Part shown: one piece after another, positions 42,007 through 50,206 of the stretch
Position numbering within the stretch: the stretch's first letter is position 1
How the letters are laid out: each line of letters starts with the position of its first letter
Assembly: GCA_002415485.1 (NCBI GenBank)
Contig: DHYU01000060.1
Location: forward strand, 10,121 to 74,120
From: Proteobacteria bacterium UBA5122
GTDB lineage: Bacteria; Pseudomonadota; Gammaproteobacteria; Tenderiales; Tenderiaceae
DNA: 64,000 bases
Direction: 5' to 3'
Made by a program: the position numbers and the translations under genes
The notes under the pieces: model-generated
Databases searched by the model: none
What the model was told of the DNA's origin: nothing
Seen by the model: only the letters and a program-made list of their open reading frames with translations

Positions 42007-43335
42007 ATGTCGGAAAACAGTGCACAGGTATGGACGGCGCGACGCGGATATCCCGCCCGCAAACATTTCAATTCTCACAGTGCAGACAGCGATTTTCAGC
42101 GCGACCGCGCACGGGTGATCCACTCGGCGGCGTTTCGGCAGCTGCAATCCAAGACCCAGGTGCTCGGTATCGGCGAGAGTGATTTTTATCGCACGCGGCT
42201 GACCCATTCGCTGGAGGTGGCGCAGATCGGCTCCGGCATCTGTGAACGCCTGCGCGAGCGTTATCAGGTCGATGACGCAGTCTTTGCTTGGCTCCCATCG
42301 ATGAGCCTGATCGAGGCCGTGTGTCTGAGTCACGACCTCGGTCACCCCCCCTTCGGCCACGGCGGCGAAGTGGCGTTGAATTACATGATGCGCGATCACG
42401 GTGGCTTTGAAGGCAATGGCCAGACGCTGCGCATCATCAGTCGCCTCGGTGAATATTCATTGGAACACGGCCTCGACCTGACGCGGCGCACCAAACTCGG
42501 CGTGCTCAAGTATCCGGGCCTGCATGGCGCGCTGGCCCACTATGCATCGACCAGCGAGGTGGATAACAGCAACCTCGATGCCTGGATACCGCCCAAGTGC
42601 ATCCTCGATGCCGAGGCCGACGTGCTTGATTGGATTCTGGAACCATTCAGCGCTGCCGACCGTCAGCGTTTTCAAACCTATGAGCAACGCAGCGGCAAAC
42701 ACAGCCGCACGCTGTATAAATCCTTTGATACCTCGATCATGGATATCGCCGACGACATCGCCTACGGCGTGCATGACCTGGAAGATGCGCTCGCCATGCG
42801 ACTGGTGGACTTCAAACAGTGGCAGCAGGAGGTTGTGGTCGCGCTCGGTGATGCTGGGATCGAACAGATCGGTGGCAAAGAGATTGGTTTCTATAGCGAC
42901 AATCTATTCTCCGGTCAGCACAAGGCACGCAAACATGCGATCAGCAACCTGGTGAATTATTTCATCGCCCACATAGAAGTCGTGCAGCGTGATGAGTTCG
43001 AACATCCTTTGTTGAAGCTGAAAGCGCAGATGCAGGCCCCCGCCGGTGAAGTGCTGGCCTTGTTGAAAGACTTTATCTTCCGCCGTGTCATCAAACGGCC
43101 CGAGGTGCAGGCCTTCGAATACAAGGGGCAGATGATGATTTTGAAACTGTTCGATGCACTAGCGGATAACCCCATGCGTCTGTTGCCGGAGGAGTGGCAG
43201 GAGATGTATCGCGAGGCGGATAACAAACAGCGTGTGTTGTGTGATTACATGGCGAGTATGACGGATAGCCAGGCGACGAAGTTATATCATCGGTTTTTTA
43301 CGCCGAGTATGGGGTCGGTGTTTGATAGGATTTGA
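42007..43335 (+). CDS. dgt: Deoxyguanosine triphosphate triphosphohydrolase (dGTPase-like)
   Basis: The 442-residue HD-domain enzyme has RDRARVIHSAAFRQL, the metal ligands in TRLTHSLEVAQIG and LSHDLGHPPFGHGGE, and a later SIMDIADDIAYGVHDLEDA. It removes triphosphate from dNTPs, helping to control nucleotide pools. The length matches the class without insertions, closer to the general dNTPase group than to E. coli Dgt. It is transcribed against the surrounding minus-strand genes and divides the Gx gene from NusG-II/apbE. Confidence 0.92.
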   Translation: MSENSAQVWTARRGYPARKHFNSHSADSDFQRDRARVIHSAAFRQLQSKTQVLGIGESDFYRTRLTHSLEVAQIGSGICERLRERYQVDDAVFAWLPSMSLIEAVCLSHDLGHPPFGHGGEVALNYMMRDHGGFEGNGQTLRIISRLGEYSLEHGLDLTRRTKLGVLKYPGLHGALAHYASTSEVDNSNLDAWIPPKCILDAEADVLDWILEPFSAADRQRFQTYEQRSGKHSRTLYKSFDTSIMDIADDIAYGVHDLEDALAMRLVDFKQWQQEVVVALGDAGIEQIGGKEIGFYSDNLFSGQHKARKHAISNLVNYFIAHIEVVQRDEFEHPLLKLKAQMQAPAGEVLALLKDFIFRRVIKRPEVQAFEYKGQMMILKLFDALADNPMRLLPEEWQEMYREADNKQRVLCDYMASMTDSQATKLYHRFFTPSMGSVFDRI

Positions 43336-43450
43336 TCGATTTTCAATGTAGGGTGGATTAGAAACGTTGTTTGGTTTGTAATCTATCGGAGACGATGTGT
43401 GCAATGATTTCTCATCTATATGATGAGGTTAGTTTGATTGGTGTTTGTAT

Positions 43451-43882
43451 TTATCGATATTGTGAATTGGATGCAAGTATTTCAGATTTTTCGTCCATCA
43501 ATTTTTTAAACGTGTTATATGCCTCGATAAGGTCATCAGAAATGCTTGGGTTTGATCTTGATTGTTCACTAAATGAATTATAGAAGTCTGTAGTCTTTCC
43601 AATATAAACATCACCCATTCCATCATCGAATTGGTCTGAGGTTATATCAACAATGTTTCCTTTTACTTCAAGCCAGCCGTGAGAACGGCCGTCTCTTTTG
43701 CCACAAACATACTCAATTCCTTCGATTCCATTATTGTTTAAATAAAGCGCAAGCATGTCGCTTGTGTTTCCGCATGCGCCACTGGGAAAGTGGCCAAAAT
43801 AGATGGGGCTTAAATCATTATGGTGTTCTTCCATGATAGTTCTTGCTCTTGTCGCAATATTTTTAATGACATCAATGATCAT
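43451..43882 (-). CDS. AT-rich orphan, possible papain/transglutaminase-fold protein
   Basis: The 143-residue protein has a Cys-x-His-x-Asp arrangement, CGNTSDMLALYL (Cys37), SHGWLEVKG (His68) and NIVDITSDQF (Asp79). This is the order and spacing of transglutaminase-like or NlpC/papain-fold enzymes such as deamidases and peptidases. No close family is recognised. Base composition is clearly more AT-rich than in neighbours, and dispersed repeats follow, so horizontal gain is likely. ATG 43882 follows AAGG; a GTG at 43897 is possible. No immunity or partner gene is visible. Confidence 0.55.
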   Translation of the reverse strand: MIIDVIKNIATRARTIMEEHHNDLSPIYFGHFPSGACGNTSDMLALYLNNNGIEGIEYVCGKRDGRSHGWLEVKGNIVDITSDQFDDGMGDVYIGKTTDFYNSFSEQSRSNPSISDDLIEAYNTFKKLMDEKSEILASNSQYR

Positions 43883-43930
43883 AAGGCCTTGTCTCACATC
43901 TAGTTATGTTTCAGGCAAGTGAGTGGGTAG

Positions 43931-43956
43931 CTCCGATTAGCGTAGCGTAATCGGAG
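43931..43956. repeat. Short inverted repeat of a dispersed intergenic element
   Basis: CTCCGATTA and TAATCGGAG are perfect 9-bp arms around GCGTAGCG. This resembles the GATTACGC-type elements that are scattered through many environmental gammaproteobacteria (from memory). It is the left end of a 400-bp stretch (43.88-44.31 kb) that carries no gene I can support. Confidence 0.5.
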
Positions 43957-44023
43957 GAATGAAAACAGTCTGTATCGCTGCCGCGATGCAGGATTTGGAA
44001 CCGGGTCTCGGCCCGGCGGCCGA

Positions 44024-44057
44024 AGTACTTTTTCTTGCGCGGCCAAGAAAAAGTACT
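44024..44057. repeat. Perfect 14-bp inverted repeat in a non-coding element
   Basis: AGTACTTTTTCTTG and its exact complement flank a six-base loop. Following AAAAAGAAGGCCGCCC and a later CTCGGCTGCGTCGAACGGG look like parts of a known type of dispersed element (from memory, common in Xanthomonadales and Chromatiales). Small reading frames across it (about 90 residues) lack protein character. Confidence 0.55.
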
Positions 44058-44260
44058 CAAAAAGAAGGCCGCCCAGCGACTTGTTCAATGAGCATAAGGC
44101 GCTCATTGAATTCCCTGCGCTTCTCGTGGTTTGCGGCGTGCGCAAAGTCGCAAACTGCGCTCCACCGCGCACTTGTCCCGCTGACCACTGCGATGCTCGG
44201 CTGCGTCGAACGGGATTGTTTAAACGCATTTTTATGATGCGCTTGGCGGCGCATGATATG

Positions 44261-44300
44261 GAAGGCTTTTCTTTGTGGGCCTTTGTGACCTTAGCGGTTT
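44261..44300. repeat. Dispersed intergenic repeat, second copy (inverted)
   Basis: The complement of this stretch reads AAACCGCTAAGGTCACAAAG and onward, matching 25036-25071 at about 24 of 30 positions. It lies 10 bp beyond the NusG-II gene end and could also help termination there. Together with the two inverted repeats to its left it fills the gap between the orphan gene and NusG-II. Confidence 0.5.
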
Positions 44301-44309
44301 AATCCCAAG

Positions 44310-44681
44310 CTAAAAATTCACCGCATCAAACCGTGCATCGCGGCCGATGACTTGCACGGTGACGCCGTTGGGTAGGCAGGCGGCGATTTGGCCGTCTTGG
44401 TTTAGCCAGCCGGTGTGGATGCATTGTTTGCCTTCGCAAGGGGAGTGGATGAAGCGTACTTGGGCGTCTTTGATTTCGATGATGCTGTCGCCGAGTGGGC
44501 CTGCGATGTGTATCTGTTGGTCGTCGTATAACGAGTAGTATTGCGCGTCTTGGTGGGCGGCGCGGATGACGATTTGTTCGCCGTGGCTGGCGTTGCCCCA
44601 GTAGTGCAGGTAGAGCATGGGCAGGAGCAGTAATGCGCCTGCGATGACGATCATGTCCCCACGACTGAGCTGCACGTTCAT
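44310..44681 (-). CDS. NusG domain II-containing membrane protein
   Basis: The 123-residue protein has one N-terminal membrane helix (MIVIAGALLLLPMLYLHYW) and a soluble NusG-II-type beta domain with a conserved SPCEGKQC pair and a later Cys in AACLPNGV. The family is linked to Rnf or Gx/ApbE gene sets, and the cysteines may hold a metal or form a disulfide. Its start overlaps the apbE stop by 4 bp. It probably acts with the flavin transferase outside the cytoplasmic membrane. Confidence 0.82.
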   Translation of the reverse strand: MNVQLSRGDMIVIAGALLLLPMLYLHYWGNASHGEQIVIRAAHQDAQYYSLYDDQQIHIAGPLGDSIIEIKDAQVRFIHSPCEGKQCIHTGWLNQDGQIAACLPNGVTVQVIGRDARFDAVNF

Positions 44682-45757
44682 GGGCTAACGTTTACCTCGT
44701 GCGGCAGGCCGTCTTCAAAATGCACGCGTGCCTGCATCTTGGGCGTCATGTGGATGATGCCGGATTCGTCGATGAGCATGGCGTGGTCGATCTGCATCTG
44801 TTTGGCGATGCGTGGCCAGTCGTGTACGCCGGCGATGAAGAGTGCGGTGGCGGCGGCGTCGGCGGTGGTGGCGTCTGTGTGAATGATGGTGACGGAGCTG
44901 ACGCCGCGTGCGGGGTGGCCGCGTTGTGGGTCGATGATGTGGTGGTAGCGTTGGCCGTGGTATTCGAAATACCGTTCGTAGTCGCCGGAGGTGAAGACGC
45001 TTTCATCGCCGCTGACTTCGATGGAGGCGATGACGCCGGGTTTGCGTGGATGACGGATGCCGATGCGCCATGCCTGGCCGTGTTTGTCGCCGATGGCGCG
45101 CAGGTCGCCGCCGGCGTTGACGATGGCGTTGTCGATGCCCATCTCGCGCAGGATACGAATCGCTTCATCGACGGCATACCCCTTGGCGTAACCGCCGACA
45201 TCGAGCTGCAGTTGCGGGTTGCTGCTGGAGAGTGTGTTGCCCGTGAGTGTTAGCTGTGCCATGGATGGGGCGTGTTGCAGGAAATTTTTAATGGCTTGTT
45301 CGGAGGGCGGCGGATCGGCCGGGCGTTCGTCGCTGTGAAAGCCCCACAGGCCGATTAGTTTGCCGGCGGCGGGGTTGAAGCGCTGTTCACTTTGCGCGGC
45401 GAGCTGGATGCCGCTGGCGATGAGTGCGCGTTGTTCGTCGCTCAGTTCGACCGTTTGCCCGGCCTGCAGTTGTTGGTTGAGCTGGCTGAGTTTGCCGGCT
45501 TGCCATGCGTGCCAGTCGTGATGAATCTGCTCCATACGGACACTGATTTTTTTGACGGCCTCTTCGGTTTGTTGTTTGTCTGCGCCGTAGAGGCTGAGGT
45601 CAATCAGGGTGCCGAGGGCGAGGAATTGTTGTTGCTGCACGCTGGGCTGTGGTTCACAGCCGCTGCCGATGATCAGCAGCAGGCTGCACAACACGACAGT
45701 GCGCAGAGTTGTCAGGCGTTGGCGAATGGATGGCATCGAGGGCATGTGTCTGATCAC
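44678..45757 (-). CDS. apbE: FAD:protein FMN transferase (ApbE)
   Basis: ApbE attaches FMN through a phosphoester to threonine of target proteins such as Rnf and Nqr subunits. The 359-residue product has a lipoprotein-like signal ending IGSGC, LDVGGYAKGYAVDEA, NAGGDLRAIG and the metal-site THTDATTADAAATALF-like segment (here IHTDATTADAA). The length is normal. It overlaps NusG-II and follows gshB by 60 bp. ATGs at residues 1, 5 and 8 are all possible starts. No substrate protein is encoded nearby. Confidence 0.9.
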   Translation of the reverse strand: MIRHMPSMPSIRQRLTTLRTVVLCSLLLIIGSGCEPQPSVQQQQFLALGTLIDLSLYGADKQQTEEAVKKISVRMEQIHHDWHAWQAGKLSQLNQQLQAGQTVELSDEQRALIASGIQLAAQSEQRFNPAAGKLIGLWGFHSDERPADPPPSEQAIKNFLQHAPSMAQLTLTGNTLSSSNPQLQLDVGGYAKGYAVDEAIRILREMGIDNAIVNAGGDLRAIGDKHGQAWRIGIRHPRKPGVIASIEVSGDESVFTSGDYERYFEYHGQRYHHIIDPQRGHPARGVSSVTIIHTDATTADAAATALFIAGVHDWPRIAKQMQIDHAMLIDESGIIHMTPKMQARVHFEDGLPHEVNVSP

Positions 45758-45817
45758 GGCGATAAACAGCGGTGAATATAGTCTGATTACGATGTCGACG
45801 AGGATGTTGGTCTTCGT

Positions 45818-46771
45818 CTAGCGCGCCTTGAGCTTCTTTTCGATGCAGTCCATCAATTCACCTGCGATATCGAGTTCGAACTGTTTATCGAGTTCGCGGA
45901 TGCAGGTGGGGCTGGTGACGTTGATCTCGGTGAGGTAGTCGCCGATGACGTCGAGGCCGACGAAGTAGAGGCCCTTTTTCTTCAGTGTGGGGCCGACCTG
46001 TTGGCAGATCCAGCGGTCGCGCTCGGTCAGCGGCCGGCCTTCGCCGCGGCCGCCGGCGGCGAGGTTGCCGCGTGTTTCACCACTGGCGGGGATGCGCGCC
46101 AGTGCGTAGGGCATGGGTTCGCCGTCGACCATCAGGATGCGTTTGTCGCCATGCACGATCTCAGGGATGTAGCGCTGGGCCATGATGTATTGCTGGCCGT
46201 TGTTGGTCAGGGTCTCAAAGGCGACGCTGATGTTGGGGTCGCCGAGGCGCAGGCGAAAGATCGACATGCCGCCCATGCCTTCGAGTGGTTTGATGATGAT
46301 GTCTTGGTGTTCATCCAGAAAGCTGCGCAGTTGTTTCATGTCGCGGCTGACCAGCGTGGCGGGGCAGCATTGCGGGAACCACGCGGTGTAGAGTTTTTCG
46401 TTGGCGTCGCGCAGGCTTTGCGGTTTGTTGACGACGAGCACGCCGTCGGCCTCGGCCAGCTCCAGCAGGTAGGTGGTGTGGATGTACTGCAGGTCGAGCG
46501 GTGGATCTTTGCGCATCAGGATCACGTCGAGTTCGCTCAGCGGGCGTGGATCGGGTTCGCTGAGGGTGAACCAGTCGTGTGGATTATCGCGCACCTCGAG
46601 CGGTCGTTTGATCGCCTGCACCTTGCCATCGCGCAGGAAGATGTCCTTTTGCGTCATGTAATACAGTTGCCAGCCGCGTTTCTGGGCGGCGAGCAGCATG
46701 GCGAGGGTGGAGTCCTTGTGCGGTTTGATGGACTGGATGGGGTCCATGATGACGCCGAGTTTGACGGTCAT
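45818..46771 (-). CDS. gshB: Glutathione synthetase
   Basis: GshB adds glycine to gamma-glutamylcysteine with ATP. The 317-residue ATP-grasp enzyme has the family start VIMDPIQSIKPHKDS, IIKPLEGMGGMSIFRL, the EIVHGDKRILMVDGEP stretch and the late GLDVIGDYLTEINVTSPTC with metal ligands. It follows gshA by 9 bp, so the two enzymes of glutathione synthesis form one operon. Confidence 0.96.
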   Translation of the reverse strand: MTVKLGVIMDPIQSIKPHKDSTLAMLLAAQKRGWQLYYMTQKDIFLRDGKVQAIKRPLEVRDNPHDWFTLSEPDPRPLSELDVILMRKDPPLDLQYIHTTYLLELAEADGVLVVNKPQSLRDANEKLYTAWFPQCCPATLVSRDMKQLRSFLDEHQDIIIKPLEGMGGMSIFRLRLGDPNISVAFETLTNNGQQYIMAQRYIPEIVHGDKRILMVDGEPMPYALARIPASGETRGNLAAGGRGEGRPLTERDRWICQQVGPTLKKKGLYFVGLDVIGDYLTEINVTSPTCIRELDKQFELDIAGELMDCIEKKLKAR

Positions 46772-46780
46772 ATCGATTCT

Positions 46781-48088
46781 CTATGCGGTTGCGTGTTTAT
46801 GGGCGGCGATTTCGCGGGCGGCGGCGAGTAGCGCCAAACGGGCAATCACGCCATAGGCGTAAAAACGGTTGGGGTTGGCGTCGGGCGCCTTGCTTTGATC
46901 AGGCATGTTGCACGATTCGGCAAAGGCCAGCGGTTCAAAGTGCATGCCGGGGGCGTTGAGGTTTTCGTTGGGGCCACGGCGGGTGTGGACGCGGTAAAAA
47001 CCGCCGACGACGAAGTGATCGATCATGTAGACCACCGGTTCGGCCACGGCCTGATCGCTGCCCCAGGTTTCAAATGAATAGACGCCCTCTTGCATGATGA
47101 CCTGGCTGACGGCCTGACCGCCCTTGGAGGCCGACATCTTGTTGCGTTGTTTGCGGTTGAGTTCGCGCACCTCATCGACCGATTGCACCATCATGATGCC
47201 CATGCCGTAGGTGCCGGCATCGGCCTTGATGACGACGAAGGGTTTGTCGGTGAGGCCGTATTCGTCGTATTTGGCCTGGATTTCTTCCAGCAGGCGGCTG
47301 ACGTGTTTGACCAGGCAGTCGCCCCCCTCCTGGGTCTTGAAGTTGATCTTGCCGCAGTGGCTGAATTTTGGATTGATCAGCCACGGGTCGATGTCGATCA
47401 TCGATGCAAACTCATCGACCACGCCGTTGTACTGCGCAAAGTGGCCGGACTTGCGGCGGTTGGCCCAGCCCAGTTCCAGTGGCGGCAATACCGGTTGCGT
47501 GAGGCCTTGCAGGATCTCGGGGATGCCGTCGGAGAGATCGTTGTTGAGCAGGATCATGCACGGTTCGAAGTCTTCGATGCTGATGCGGTCTTCATCGCGG
47601 CCGATCGGTGCCAGTTGCAGCTGGCGGCCAGAGGGCAGGTCGAGGGTCATGGTCTCGGCGAGATCCGCGATCAGCGAGCCGATGCGCACGTTGTAACCGG
47701 CATTGGTGATCATGTCGCGTAGTGTGGCGATGTTTTCCAGATAAAACAGGTTTCGAGTGTGGTTTTCTGGGATCAGCAGGATGTTGCAGGCCTTGGGCAT
47801 CTCACGTTCGAGGATCGACTGGATGGCCTGGGTGCACAGCGGCATGAATGATGGATTCAAGTTATTGAATCCTGCAGGAAAAAGATTGGTGTCGACCGGC
47901 GCCAGCTTGAAACCGGAGTTACGCAGATCCACCGAGGTGTAGAACGGGGCAGGTGTCAGCAGCCATTGTTTGCGGAACCAGGTCTCGATCTCGGCCTGAT
48001 GCTCGAGAAAGTGGCTTTCTATTTCCAATAGGGGACCAGTCAGCGAGGTCGTTAAATGCGGAACTGCGTGTAAATGCTCGATAGCCAT
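46781..48088 (-). CDS. gshA: Glutamate-cysteine ligase (proteobacterial ATP-grasp-like type)
   Basis: This 435-residue protein belongs to the GshA type described in Acidithiobacillus, Nitrosomonas and relatives, not to the E. coli type. Typical segments are HLTTSLTGPLLEIE near the start, DLRNSGFKLAPVDTNLFPAGFNNL and VVIKADAGTYGMGIM. It makes gamma-glutamylcysteine, the first step of glutathione synthesis. ATG 48088 follows GAGCAG; a longer frame to 48205 would overlap the divergent HD-GYP gene and lacks family character. Confidence 0.93.
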   Translation of the reverse strand: MAIEHLHAVPHLTTSLTGPLLEIESHFLEHQAEIETWFRKQWLLTPAPFYTSVDLRNSGFKLAPVDTNLFPAGFNNLNPSFMPLCTQAIQSILEREMPKACNILLIPENHTRNLFYLENIATLRDMITNAGYNVRIGSLIADLAETMTLDLPSGRQLQLAPIGRDEDRISIEDFEPCMILLNNDLSDGIPEILQGLTQPVLPPLELGWANRRKSGHFAQYNGVVDEFASMIDIDPWLINPKFSHCGKINFKTQEGGDCLVKHVSRLLEEIQAKYDEYGLTDKPFVVIKADAGTYGMGIMMVQSVDEVRELNRKQRNKMSASKGGQAVSQVIMQEGVYSFETWGSDQAVAEPVVYMIDHFVVGGFYRVHTRRGPNENLNAPGMHFEPLAFAESCNMPDQSKAPDANPNRFYAYGVIARLALLAAAREIAAHKHATA

Positions 48089-48169
48089 GATCTGCTCGTG
48101 GTCTGAAATAGGGGCTAATCTTATCTCAAAAGTATTGGCCGGGGTTAGGCCCTTGATCTTACGCATGGG

Positions 48170-49498
48170 ATGGACGATAGACTCCATATGAATTGGGATA
48201 TCCACAAAATGGTCGGACGCCGATTGTTGCTGGCGGCATTATTGCTGTCGCCGCTGTTTGGCGGACTGGTGGCATGGTTGGAGCTGCATCGGATCGATCA
48301 TCTGGTGCTGGACCTGATCGACCGTGAGGCGGTGTTTGAACAGGAACTGGTGGATAGTCTGGAATCTCCCAATCTGGACGAGATCGGGCGATTTCAGGAC
48401 AAGGCCGTGTTTCTGACCGAACAGCACTTCGTGATGATTGATGTCTATGACGCTGAAGAAAACCACGTCGCGGTTGCTGTAGGCAAGGACGATGCTTGGG
48501 TGCATGACTTTTTTGAGAAGCGGCACCACGCCTTTCCACTCGACCGCACGCTGCACTACGAACGGTTCTACATCCAGGATCGATTTTTCATGCAGGTCTT
48601 AAAGCCGTTATGGCATAGCAATGGCCAACTTGTGGGTTATTTTGAGGGCGTCTATGAGGTCGATCACGATGTGGTCGAACAGATTGAGGCGCGCATCGTG
48701 CAGGGCGTGTTGATGGCGGTCGGCGGGATCTTTTTGACCTCGTTGTTGTTGTATCCGGTGATTGTCTTTCTCAATCGTCAACTCATCTGTTTTGCGCGTG
48801 ATGTGTTTCAGGCCAACGTCGAGATGCTGGAGGTGATGGGCAGTGCGATCGCCAAACGCGATTCCACCACCGACAGCCACAACTATCGGGTGACGCTGTA
48901 TTCGCTGCGCATGGGCGAGCACCTGGGGATGTCGTCGTCACAGCTCAGGGATTTGGCGGCGGGGGCGTTTTTGCACGATGTCGGCAAGATCGGTATTCGC
49001 GATGCTGTGCTGGACAAGCCGGGCAAGCTTACCGAAGACGAAATGAAACATATGCGTGAGCATGTGCTGCTGGGACTGGATATCGTTGATAAGGCGAAGT
49101 GGTTGGCCGGGGCGCGCGATGTGATTCAGTTTCATCACGAGAAATACGATGGTAGTGGTTATCATCAGGGACTCAAGGGGGAGGAGATCCCGCTGCATGC
49201 ACGCATCTTTGCCATCGTTGATGTGTTCGACGCACTGACCAGCGAACGGCCGTATAAAAAGGCGATGTCGGTGGCGCAGGCCTTGTCCATCCTGGAAGAG
49301 GGGCGCGGCAGTCATTTTGATCCGGCGCTGTTGGATCGATTCGCGTTGTTGGCGGATCACCTATACGAGCGTTACGGCTGCGCCAAGTACAGCACGCTGA
49401 CGCGGCGGCTGGCCGTCGATGTACGGCGCTATTTCTTTGATACAGGCTTGACCTGTTCGGCGACGTCTAAGCGAGGTCGCCCCACAGCGTCTGAATAG
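48170..49498 (+). CDS. HD-GYP domain cyclic-di-GMP phosphodiesterase, membrane sensor
   Basis: The 442-residue protein has a helix near 18-40, a periplasmic sensor of about 140 residues, a second helix near 183-203, and an HD-GYP domain. The domain has HDVGKIGIRDAVL, REHVLLGLDI, FHHEKYDGSGYHQGL and IFAIVDVFDALTS. The name-giving GYP reads GYH, a proline-to-histidine change; the metal ligands of the HD part are kept. It probably hydrolyses c-di-GMP. ATG 48188 is an alternative start. Its 3' end overlaps the convergent rsmE by 32 bp. Confidence 0.88.
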   Translation: MDDRLHMNWDIHKMVGRRLLLAALLLSPLFGGLVAWLELHRIDHLVLDLIDREAVFEQELVDSLESPNLDEIGRFQDKAVFLTEQHFVMIDVYDAEENHVAVAVGKDDAWVHDFFEKRHHAFPLDRTLHYERFYIQDRFFMQVLKPLWHSNGQLVGYFEGVYEVDHDVVEQIEARIVQGVLMAVGGIFLTSLLLYPVIVFLNRQLICFARDVFQANVEMLEVMGSAIAKRDSTTDSHNYRVTLYSLRMGEHLGMSSSQLRDLAAGAFLHDVGKIGIRDAVLDKPGKLTEDEMKHMREHVLLGLDIVDKAKWLAGARDVIQFHHEKYDGSGYHQGLKGEEIPLHARIFAIVDVFDALTSERPYKKAMSVAQALSILEEGRGSHFDPALLDRFALLADHLYERYGCAKYSTLTRRLAVDVRRYFFDTGLTCSATSKRGRPTASE

Positions 49499-50198
49499 CA
49501 CTGAGTGCGGTCAGGCCTGCGGTCTCGGTGCGCAACACCCGTGGCCCGAGGCGTATGCCGTGAAAGCCGTGCCGGATCGCCAGTTCGATCTCCTCATCAC
49601 TGAGCCCGCCTTCGGGGCCCATCAATAACGTGATCTCGCCGCTGGGGCGATCCAGATTATGCAGATTGTGCGCTGCCGTGGGGGCGAGCACGAGGCGATG
49701 TTCTCCCGCGGTGTTCGGCAACCAGTCGGCCAATGTCTGGGCCGCGTGTACATGTGGGACTTGATTGCGGCCACACTGCTCGCAGGCGCTGGCGGCCACG
49801 CCCTGCCAATGTTCGATTCTCTTGTCGAGGCGGTCGCCATCGAGTTTGACGCCGCAGCGTTCGCTGAACAGCGGCACGATCGCGTTGACCCCCAGCTCGA
49901 CAGCCTTCTGAATGGTGTAGTCCATCTTGTCACCACGGGAGATGCTTTGTGCCAATACGATGCGCAGTGGTGATTCACATTCATGGGAGCGATGCGCACC
50001 TACCCGTGCACTGGCACGTTTGCGATCGACCTGTTCGAGGCTGGCGCTGTATTCACCGCCCTGGCCGTTGAAGAGGATGATGTCGGCGCCGTCTTTGAGG
50101 CGCAGTGCGCGCACCACGTGGTTGAAGGCGTTGTCGTCGAGCGTGACGATGGCGCCTGGGGTTAGATCGATGGCGAGATAGATTCGCGGGATGCGCAT
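49467..50198 (-). CDS. rsmE: 16S rRNA m3U1498 methyltransferase
   Basis: The 243-residue SPOUT-class enzyme has the N-terminal PUA-like part (RIYLAIDL, NHVVRALRLKDG), SISRGDKMDYTIQKAVELGV and the SAM-binding knot LLMGPEGGLSDEE with LGPRVLRTETA. All agree with RsmE, as does the length with start at ATG 50198. It follows bioA by 8 bp on the minus strand, so it is probably co-transcribed. Confidence 0.95.
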   Translation of the reverse strand: MRIPRIYLAIDLTPGAIVTLDDNAFNHVVRALRLKDGADIILFNGQGGEYSASLEQVDRKRASARVGAHRSHECESPLRIVLAQSISRGDKMDYTIQKAVELGVNAIVPLFSERCGVKLDGDRLDKRIEHWQGVAASACEQCGRNQVPHVHAAQTLADWLPNTAGEHRLVLAPTAAHNLHNLDRPSGEITLLMGPEGGLSDEEIELAIRHGFHGIRLGPRVLRTETAGLTALSAIQTLWGDLA

Positions 50199-50206
50199 GC
50201 GTAGTC

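Noticed and set aside
43900..44237. Frames of about 90-110 codons on both strands in the repeat stretch
   Set aside because: They cross perfect inverted repeats and lack protein character; a non-coding element fits better.
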